A DNA stretch of 64,000 nucleotides from contig OX621170.1 of assembly GCA_951640195.1 (NCBI GenBank), positions 1,736,001 through 1,800,000 on the forward strand, read 5' to 3'. The stretch is from Porpolomopsis calyptriformis (taxonomy: Eukaryota; Basidiomycota; Agaricomycetes; Agaricales; Hygrophoraceae). The notes under the pieces were generated by a model that made no database searches, was not told the DNA's origin, and saw only the letters and a list, made by a program, of their open reading frames with translations. The position numbers were made by a program, and so were the translations under genes. This document shows positions 56,901 to 64,000 of the stretch, piece by piece; the first letter of the stretch is position 1, and the number at the start of each line of letters is the position of its first letter.

Positions 56901-58286
56901 CCAGTGTATATCTAGCTTGGTGAAATAACAGGCATTCTGTAGTGTGTCGATCAATTCTGTGATTAAAGGGAGAGGATACCGGTTCTTGACAGTGATTTCA
57001 TTAAGCTTGCGGTAGTCTTGTATAGGTCAGAGTCTTCCATCTTTTTTCTTGATGAAGAAGAAGGGGGAGGCAATAGGGGAGATGGAGGGTTGGATTCGTC
57101 CAGTCCGGAGGTTTTCATCAAGGAATTCATCGAGTTGAGCTCGTTCATCCACACTAAGTGGGTAGATCTTGCAGTCAAGTACTTCTTCAGTTCCAGGTAG
57201 AAGTTCAATGGCATGATCCCAGGGACGATGAGGTGGAAGTTCATCAAACTCTTCCTTGGTGAATACATCCTCAAACTCATGAAGGTAAGAAGGGACACTC
57301 TCTCTCCAGGAGGCAGTCTTGTCCTGAGCCTCATACGCTTTGATTGCGAGTTCTTGGGACTTGGTCGTGAGGAGGTGGATATTGATTGCAGGGGTAGGGT
57401 CCACCATGAGGATGTGATCTCCCTCCTCAAGAGTGAGAGCATTCAAGCTGCAAGAATCAATATGGGGGTTACAGTCAGAAGGGCATCTGTCAAAGATGAG
57501 GGTTCCTTTCTTCCAGTCCACTGAGGGGTTGTGAATCTTGAGCCAATCATGACCGAGGAAGATCTGTCCTTTGCCAAGGTTGGTGACACCAAAGTTGATT
57601 CGCTCCCAGTGGGTACCAACCCTGAGCTCAAGAGTGACCATTTCAGAGATCGGTCCTTCAGTATTAGGCTGGCCATCTGCATTTAACACAGGGATTGGAT
57701 GTGCAAGCTTGACTGTGTGCAGGTCATGGTCATGGACATATTTCACATTGATACAAGAGCCTTCACATCCACTATCAACCAGAGCAGTTGCTTGATGTTC
57801 AGCTCGATTGTCAAGAGTGACAATGGTGGTCTTGAGAACAAGTTGGGATCCTTTGGTGCCTCGAACAAACACGTGGGGGTCCTTGAGTTCGTTAACGGCA
57901 CAGATGGCATTCTCGGGGGACAGCAGATTGATTTCATCAACAGTGTGTTGAGTCATCTCGCAGAAGCGTACAGGGTGAGACCATTGCTTGAGGATGGGGA
58001 TTGCTTGATGGGGGTTACGTCTAAGAGTAGTAGCGACAGTAGTGGGTAACAAGGGGAGAGGATAGGGTAGGGTGCGTTCCAGGGTTTCTGCTTGTTGCGA
58101 GTTTGAATTCGGACTTGTTAGAGAAGGTGAAGAGACGCTGGCATTGGCATTTACTGTACATTGCATCATAGAGGGAGTAGAGAGGAAGTCCAAATCATTC
58201 TGCAAGCAACACAAGAAAAGAGCATATTCAGTTGGATGAAGGAAACGCGTCTTCACCGACCATTGTGAAAATCCTGGTCCTGTTGG
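53910..58286 (-). pseudogene. pol: Element G pol, open except for one TGA
   Basis: Expected to be made by -1 frameshift from gag at 58292-58286. From the first in-frame GTG (58256) it is 1,449 codons with a single TGA (57027-57025, R-L-stop-P-I-Q-D-Y, from CGA). Protease A-L-V-D-S-G-C-E-G-S at residue ~161. RT box Y-I-D-D-I-L-I-F at ~512. RNase H E-T-D-A-S-D-Y-A-I-G. Integrase zinc region H-Y-G-W..C-E-T-C-Q-R. The core has M-V-N-L-V-G-P (first catalytic Asp now Asn), H-D-R-D-P-R-F, H-P-Q-T-D-G-Q-T-E. Chromodomain Y-I-V-E-E-I-R..Y-L-V-H-W-K-G-Y..E-D-T-W-E-P-E. A 140-residue tail includes R-V-W-V-H-E-S-T-P-V-N-A-V-T and Y-A-P-R-W-L-L-R-D-Y. Confidence 0.92.
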
Positions 58287-59140
58287 TTTAAAAGCCCATT
58301 CAGCTCACTAAGTTCATCATCATCCATCTCCATCATAAGTGCTCTAACATTGACCTTCACCTTCTCCTGGGGGCAGTCACGACGGAAGTGTCCAACTTCA
58401 CCACAATTGAAGCAACGATTACTCTGTCGCGTCTTGTCCAGATCCATTGGCACACCTCGACCACCATGGATAATTCCAGAGGAGGTCTTAATATCTGGAG
58501 AGGTTTGGTTCTGAGCAGGAGGGCGGGGGGTAGGACGGAAGGTGGTAGGAGCCATAGGCTTTTGCAAGCGTTCATGGGATTGGAACTGTTCAAAGAGTCG
58601 TCCAATCATCATGACCTTGTCGCGGTAAGCTGGGTACGTGGTGGGGAGGGGAGGAGATGAGTAAACCTAGCGAATAATAGCCTGGTGGGTGTTCTTTTCA
58701 AGGATGCGAATCTGCTCCTTATCAGAGTTTTCAAGACCAGCATCGTGAAAGAGAAGCTCGAGCTTGAGGATCCATTCATCAATTTGCTGGCGATCCTGTC
58801 GGCAGTGCTCAACTTCCTCACGAGCCCGCCACTCAGTTACGCGATCCGCAAAGCTCACAGCAAGGGCATCTCTAAAGGTACTCCAGGGTCCAAGGGGAAT
58901 GGGGTCTCCTTCATCATTTACCACACTGAAGTATTCATCAACATAATGCTGAGCCCAGGTTGCCGCCGTCCCTTCCTTCATGTAGGAAAGGGTAACAAGA
59001 ATACGTTCCTCATCGCTAGTAACTTGTCGGCCACGGAGGTAGATAGTCACCTGCCGCATCCAGTTTCTGAAATCCTTTGGGGCACCATCGAAGGTGGAGG
59101 GCTTGGCGAGTTTAATCTTATTGGGGGTAGTATCAGTCAT
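58253..59140 (-). pseudogene. gag: Element G gag, open except for one TAG
   Basis: The ATG at 59140 (M-T-D-T-T-P-N-K-I-K-L-A-K-P) aligns with the Element F start. 296 codons. Core F-D-G-A-P-K-D-F-R-N-W-M-R-Q-V and Y-M-K-E-G-T-A-A-T-W-A-Q-H-Y. One TAG at 58669-58667, where Element F has Gln, so CAG to TAG. Zinc knuckle near 58415-58375: C-F-N-C-G-E-V-G-H-F-R-R-D-C, intact. Ends H-N-G-R-TGA at 58253. The slippery heptamer TTTAAAC lies 11 codons before the stop. Confidence 0.92.
58286..58292 (-). promoter_or_regulatory. -1 ribosomal frameshift heptamer TTTAAAC at the gag-pol junction
   Basis: Gag-frame codons are CTT TTA AAC CAA, so the heptamer T-TTA-AAC is in the canonical X-XXY-YYZ phase. 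Slipping back one base gives CCA ACA GGA and an open run of codons straight into the pol frame (V-K-T-R-F-L-H at 58256). The gag stop is at 58253, inside the overlap. Confidence 0.8.
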
Positions 59141-59199
59141 TGGTGTAGGAAAGGTTGGGGGGGGGGTGTCTTGGGGTTCGCTGGGGGTGTCTTCAAATT

Positions 59200-59640
59200 C
59201 TATGTCGTCCAAGAGACCGTATCTAACCCTTGAGCTTGTTCCTGGTGGCGTCGTTGCAGATTGTCTCGGATGTGGACTTCCCTGATAAGGTCAGTACCAT
59301 GTCGGCAAAAGATGCAGATTAATGAAGCAAGGAAGTGGGTGACTGGTTTGGGAGTATGTAGTGGCACGTGTGGGGATTGATCTAGAGCACTTCAGACACT
59401 AGCAAATCTGGATACAAGATCAACAGTTTAGCAGTGGAAGGCTGTGTGGAAGAAGGGGGGGCAGATAGGGATAGGGGTGTAAGGTGGGGCAGGATCAGTG
59501 GAGTAGTCCAGAGTAGTGGTCAACTTGAAACTAGTGGAAATGTCTGTTAGGGTCTTCTAAGTAGTTCCAAATGAAAGAGGATAGGACGTCCAAGGTTGTC
59601 TTCAACTAGTGAATAGTCGTGGAAGATGATAAGGAGCAGT
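59200..59640 (-). pseudogene. ORF0 of Element G
   Basis: The frame ends V-S-W-T-T-TAG at 59200, 60 bp before the gag ATG and in a different frame. The conserved tail T-H-F-L-A-S-L-I-C-I-F-C-R-H-G..L-I-R-E-V-H-I-R-D-N-L matches ORF0 of Element F. One TGA (CGA type) near 59390. The true start is unclear. Confidence 0.5.
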
Positions 59641-59700
59641 TCCAAGGAAGTGCTGGAAGAAGTGAGGTTGAAGAGGTGAGTTAAGAAGGTTGAACCAGCT

Positions 59701-60087
59701 GTTAGGTGCGAAGCAGGACTCAGGTCTTCACTCTGGGAGGTCCAATGTGGGTCTTAGCCGATGCAAACAAGAAGTTGGCAAGTCCAAGTTGTGGTTCAAC
59801 CTAGAGAAGTACAAGCAATTCCGAGCTGCCTATATTTACCCTAGCTGAGTCCGAAAATGTGATTATGTAATCAATCCATGGAACGATTGTGTAAGCAATG
59901 ATTAAGTGTAAAAGATAAGATAAGAAAGATAAGAAGGAGTGACAAATGTCACACTTGTGACCGTGACTCGACCGGTCGGGTAACGGTCACGTTGTGACAG
60001 CGTGACAATCGCAGCATCGAAAATGATAGTAAAGAGAACTGGCACACAGAAAGGAAATAATAACCAAAAAAGAGACTCATCGTAACA
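59701..60087 (-). repeat. 5' LTR of Element G (387 bp)
   Basis: Identical in layout to 53502-53875 with 14 extra bases in a GATAAGATAAGAAAGATAAG tract. Followed by CTTGA. Confidence 0.95.
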
Positions 60088-60092
60088 CTTGA

Positions 60093-60876
60093 ACCTCTTT
60101 GGTAAGTCAGCATGTCGCTGGTGAAGCTGGAGCTCTCTCCATTGTTGGTCAAGTTGTTGAGCCTATTTCTTCCAGTCCAGTAAGGTTGTTGGCATCTGGG
60201 GGAGAGTATAGATTTTCTCCACAAGAGGAGCATTGAGTCCATCTTTGAATGCCTCGATCAAGGCAGTTTCATTGTAGCTGGTGAGGTACTCATGCTGTTC
60301 AAATCAGGTGATATAGTCATCAACAGTCAATCCTCCTTGCTTGACCATCTTGATTCGATGTTAGGCTGTGGCAGCAGGGCCAGAGTCTCCAAAGCTGGAC
60401 TGTAACTCTGTTTCAAAGGCTGCCCAGGTTGTTGGCTTGCCATCTCATTCATCTCAGGTTATCCTATCAACAAAATTGTTGGCCCAAGTAGCCGCAGTCC
60501 CAGTCTTCATGAAGGAAAGTGCCATAATGACATGTTCTCTTTGGGTAGCCTTTGGATAAGAGGTGACATATAGGGCTAGCTCTTGACAAAAGGTAGTAAA
60601 CTTGTCATGAGAGCCATCATAGTCATTAGGCTTGGCTACCTTGATCCTTTCAGAAGAGGAAGTGGGGGTGGTTGGCAGGAGGGAGTCTGGTCCATGGATA
60701 CAGTCTTCAATAGCTGAGACTTCAGCCATAACCTTGGCTCTATGTTCCTCAAGCTGCAGTGAGAGTTCAGTAACTCATTCATCCAGAGATAAGATAGAAG
60801 GGATATGCTGCTCAAGAGTGAGAAGCCGTTCATTGATTTGGTTAAGGAGGGTGGTGATATGGTCCAGTTGAGACAT
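60093..60876 (-). pseudogene. gag: Element H gag (N-terminal and core part)
   Basis: Start at 60876 (M-S-Q-L-D-H-I-T-T-L-L-N-Q-I), a short coiled coil, then K-V-A-K-P-N-D-Y-D-G-S-H-D-K-F-T-T-F-C-Q-E-L and S-F-M-K-T-G-T-A-A-T-W-A-N-N-F, the capsid core of chromoviral Gag. W-A-A-F-E-T-E-L-Q-S-S-F-G-D and F-E-Q-H-E-Y-L-T-S-Y follow. Five or so stops. It is cut at 60092 by Element G and continues at 53496. Confidence 0.82.
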
Positions 60877-60944
60877 GGCAGTGGAGTTAGGGGAGGGTAG
60901 TGCTGTATAGTGCTAGAGGTAGAGAGGGAGAAGTTTTGACTTTC

Positions 60945-61342
60945 TGTTAGGACCAAGGTTCCAAGGGGGTTCTCTGGGCCTAGCATGACACAATATAGAG
61001 CTGACAAGTATTCCAAAGTGACTTGTTGGATTCAGGACAGAACCACAGTATGTAGACAAGTAAGTCAAAACTAGGGAGTCTACTATGAAAAAGTGTATCT
61101 TTATATATGAAGCAATAAAAGGGAAATATATGAAGGACTATAAGGGATGAGTGTTTGAAGGTTATAGGGACCTGATATGTAAGGGATAATGGTCTGTAAT
61201 ATAGTCTTTAAAGGGGGTTCAATAAGAGTACAGAATGAAGTGAAATGAAAGGGTAAAAGGGACTATCATGGATGATCCGAGTGGCACAGTAGCTCAGAGT
61301 GCGGGAAACAAGTGTGCTCATTTGGTGCAGATATTTCTGATA
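60945..61342 (-). repeat. LTR-E, 5' LTR of Element H (398 bp)
   Basis: On +: TGTTAGGACCAAGG..ATTTCTGATA (terminal CA decayed to TA). Shorter than other LTR-E copies, lacking most of the GCGCA repeat units. It lies directly against a Helitron helicase relic. Confidence 0.82.
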
Positions 61343-61384
61343 CAAACTCTCTAGAAATATTAGTGTTGGAAAGCAGAGTTCACC

Positions 61385-62541
61385 ACACACATACCCAGAC
61401 CAGTTATTTGGCAGTCTAAATGTTATACTCTGTGGCGATCTTCACTAGTTTCCACCAGTTGCCACCAAGTCATTAGAAGCATTGTACCATCCAATAGATA
61501 TGGCGAATGACTCTATTAAATACCAACTAGGGCAAAGAATTTACAAAGAATTCACTACTGTAGTCCTTCTAAAGGAGCAGATGCAAGTGACAGATGAGGC
61601 ATGGAGAGACTTTCTTGTTCATTTATGCTATAGTCAGGTGCAAGAATATCACATACGCATATTGCGCACCCTGATCATTGGGCAGCCAGGGTCTGAACCC
61701 ACTGATTTTTCATCAAAACCCTGGTCCAATGCATCCCTCATGACACCCCAATACACTGTCCACAAGCACTGGAATAATGCAGCTGTGTGAAAATGGTGTA
61801 AAAAAACTGGCCAACAATTACTCATCTGCAATGCTGAAGATACAATCCAGGGCTGACCATTGACTTTGGCTGAGCAGTATAGCATTGCGGGGAGGAATAG
61901 GACTGAAGGCCAATGAAAATGAAAGGATCTTCCAGCTAGGATCAAGCTGGCAAAGGGGATGAAGGTTATGGTTACAGACAATATAGCAACTGACCTAGAC
62001 ATTGCTAATGGAGTGTGAGGTGAAATTGTCGATATCTTAATGCATCCATATGAGCCGCCACTAGGAATCGACCCAGAGGTGAAACTACAATATCTCCCAG
62101 CATTCATCTTAGTGAGACTCTCAGACCAGGGCTACCCAGTTAAATGGGTTAGATGAAGCTGTTATTCCCATTGAGGTAGTATTGACAATGATGCAAATCA
62201 GCCTGACTATTGGAAACAAGATGGTAACCTGGACAGTCACTTGACAATAGTGCATATGGATTCACAGATTACTAGTCCCAAGGACAAACAATACCATATG
62301 TAATCATGGATATCGCTACACCACCAAGCAGTACATTATCATTGTTCAACCTATACATAGCACTCTCAAGAAGCTCCAGAAGATCAACAATCAGACTTTT
62401 GCAAGATTTTGATGATAAATTATTCAAGACAAAACATCACTCAGACTTAGTGGACAAGGACAAAAGGTTGGAAGAGCACAATGAAATAACAAAAACTTGG
62501 TGGAAAGGAATGGGTAGGGATACAAGAAACATGCCATAGTA
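61385..62541 (+). pseudogene. PIF1-like helicase relic, Helitron type
   Basis: C-terminal part of a PIF1/RecD-like helicase as found in fungal Helitrons. Near 61410 it reads F-G-S-L-N-V-I-L-C-G-D-L-H-stop-F-P-P-V-A (Walker B/Q-F-P-P-V region with one Gln lost). 61482-61790 is open: R-I-Y-K-E-F-T-T-V-V-L-L, Q-V-Q-E-Y-H-I-R-I-L-R. Then G-M-K-V-M-V-T-D-N-I-A-T-D-L-D-I-A-N-G near 61960. 62306-62539 has the last motif, L-F-N-L-Y-I-A-L-S-R-S. Stops and a shift near 62150-62290. N-terminal helicase and Rep parts are absent. Confidence 0.78.
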
Positions 62542-64000
62542 TGAAATATCAAAATCTAACTACTTGTCTATCCAAATGATTGATTAGCAATAGTTGGGAC
62601 TCAACATACAATTCACATATCCTGGTAATCAAAATGTTTGTTTGGATCTATGTACTAGATTTTTCATAACCAGTTTCATTGTGGGGGTGCGAAGAAACCT
62701 TGCAAGCAAGGTAATATAGGCATGTACACTTAAAGATACTGGTAATCACACTTGACAAATCAACTGGTCACATGACTACCTTCCTAATTCATATTTAATC
62801 CATATATATCCACTTTCCCACAGAGCTCTCTTATAGATTTGCTTATGATCCACTATGATACAATGACCACATTTTCTCTACTGAATCATTGATTTAGGTA
62901 TGGGTGAAACCCAATCGCAAGCTTTAGGGTCTTGTGGTCAAGCAAACCCAGACACCTCGCAGTTCCGGGGACAAATTCCGTCGCCGAAAGAACTGCTCGA
63001 ACGTGCTGGAGAATCAGTAACGGTTGCTGGCATCTACTCCAAAGGTCTTGAGTAGCCTGGCCGGGAGACAGGTAAAACGAGGCATCCGTACATTATTTGG
63101 ATTTCAAATAATATAACCAGAAACCGATGATCGAAGGTTTTCTTGTGGGAGTTTGCGCTGGCAAGAACACGAGCAAAACACGTTCCAGTGCGTTGATTTG
63201 TCACCAGATCTCGGAAGGCAAGTGCGCCACGAAAAACACAAATACGAAACAGAGGCAAGATCAACAGATTGATCCGCCTGGACCAATTCAGGCGGACGAT
63301 TATCCAAAAAAGCCAGAGCGAAGATGTGAAAGATCGCTTTGACCACCTAATTCGGTTGGCTTGGCGCGTGAGGTGCAGGTAGGAGCCTACTTTGGATGTC
63401 GCTGCCGGGATGTTCCGTTCACCTAATTCACGGATTCAGCAGTCGGATGAGGCTGTATTTTAACACAAATTCCATGAGGCAACACGGGGTGAGATCTCGT
63501 AAAGCAAATGATATACTCAATATGGGACGCACCCTGCGCTAAGAGTTGGCGATGCTGATGAGCTTGGGGCCATGAAGTCATTCCGCGGGGCTTCCGAGGA
63601 CTTCGTGCACCATCCCTAAGTGAACGATACTAGGACGGTTGAGACGGGATGTGGAGCTAAATGATTGTGCCATTGGGTCGGCGTGCACGGTCCGTAGATA
63701 GCGGGACCGTGGAGGACCTGCGCAACGTGTAATCGGCCGACGACGCCCCTGTTGATCTGCAAAGCGCCAGGTGATGAACCGTTTGCTCCGAGAATTGAGT
63801 CGGTTCCTCCTAGCGGATTTGATTTACTAAAAGCAGTCGTTGGCAATCGAGATAGTCGAGCCAAATTTCCCCGCACCGCAGTTATTGGACCTTGCCATCA
63901 AACAGCCGGATCGGAAGAGCACGACGATCAGCCTCTCACACCCCTATGAATGACCAGTTGGAATCCGTCAGTGACAAAAATATTCGGAATTGTTGAGGAG
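62542..64000. other. Unassigned right edge
   Basis: 62542-62899 is AT-rich with nothing recognised; no Helitron 3' end (CTAG with hairpin) was found. From about 62900 the composition becomes more balanced. An ATG frame at 62900-63055 (51 codons, M-G-E-T-Q-S-Q-A-L-G) ends at TAG and reads on with few stops, ending K-E-L-L-E-R-A-G-E-S-V-T-V-A-G-I-Y. A 65-codon frame lies at 63752-63949. Neither is recognised. This may be host DNA or a decayed gene. Confidence 0.3.

Larger units (their letters stand above)
53502..60087 (-). mobile_element. Element G: nearly intact full-length Ty3/Gypsy chromovirus
   Basis: 6.6 kb. LTRs 53502-53875 and 59701-60087, duplication CTTGA (53497-53501 and 60088-60092), inserted in the gag of Element H. 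On -: LTR, likely primer-binding site (TGGTTCAACCTTC two bases inside), ORF0, gag, pol, hairpin, polypurine tract (ATGAGAGGGTGG), LTR. The LTRs differ by only about six substitutions and one 14-bp indel. One stop in gag, one in pol, and a lost integrase Asp. Confidence 0.95.
50785..61342 (-). mobile_element. Element H: decayed Ty3/Gypsy element, 3' truncated, split by G
   Basis: On -: LTR-E (61342-60945), gag (60876-60093), Element G inserted, zinc knuckle and protease (53496-52771), solo LTR-C, RT/RNase H/start of integrase (52360-50785). The integrase and 3' LTR are missing, cut at 50785 next to the gag-only relic. Reading frames continue exactly across Element G when one CTTGA is removed. 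Confidence 0.82.

Noticed and set aside
63616..63876. 86-codon frame on -
   Set aside because: Overlaps a + frame of similar size; neither has support.

Overview
The window is a fungal transposon graveyard, most likely from a basidiomycete of the Agaricomycetes type. The evidence is the dominance of Ty3/Gypsy elements (several with a chromodomain), short introns of about 34-60 nt with GTAAGT donors and CTAAC-like branch points, and decay that is overwhelmingly C-to-T/G-to-A (CGA to TGA, CAG to TAG, TGG to TAG). I see no convincing host single-copy gene. The only plausible non-repeat DNA is the last ~1.1 kb. LTR families are named here A, B, C, D, E, F, G, I and J; these are labels for this report only.

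Layout. 391-11453: a decayed + strand chromovirus (Element 1, LTR-B). It is broken by a complete LTR-A element (3593-7223, TSD CCCTT) and by solo LTRs of families B (7351), A (9079) and E (9976). 11454-15086: degenerate tandem repeats, a solo LTR-D, an LTR-E fragment, a Copia gag relic and a - strand Ty3 fragment. 15089-20505: AT-rich DNA with two foldback elements, a perfect 63-bp inverted repeat, a solo LTR-A and a solo LTR-C. 20506-21626: end of a - strand D-type element with its antisense gene. 22604-29852: complete - strand chromovirus F (TSD AGTAG).

30967-48157: complete - strand chromovirus D (TSD CTAAC). It carries a full Ty3 element I (34945-43878, 4-bp TSD TCAC), a solo LTR-I (33100-33707) and a solo LTR-J (46852-48052) that itself holds a solo LTR-E (47122-47744). 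48233-50784: gag-only relic with an LTR-A-like LTR. 50785-61342: - strand Element H, split by the youngest-looking element G (53502-60087, TSD CTTGA, nearly intact gag and pol). 61343-62541: Helitron-type PIF1 helicase relic. 62542-64000: nothing recognised.

How the parts work together. Each Ty3 element encodes Gag (capsid and zinc knuckle) and Pol (protease, RT, RNase H, integrase, often a chromodomain). G shows a canonical -1 slippery heptamer (TTTAAAC) exactly where gag must shift into pol. Two unrelated families (D and I) carry, between the pol stop and the 3' LTR, a spliced gene on the opposite strand. It encodes a coiled-coil protein with a six-cysteine zinc-type motif and has its own TATA box. 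Element I also carries a near-central copy of its 3' polypurine tract, each copy next to a hairpin of different sequence. These two systems are the most interesting content of the window. All reading frames and repeats were found by eye; no database search was possible.
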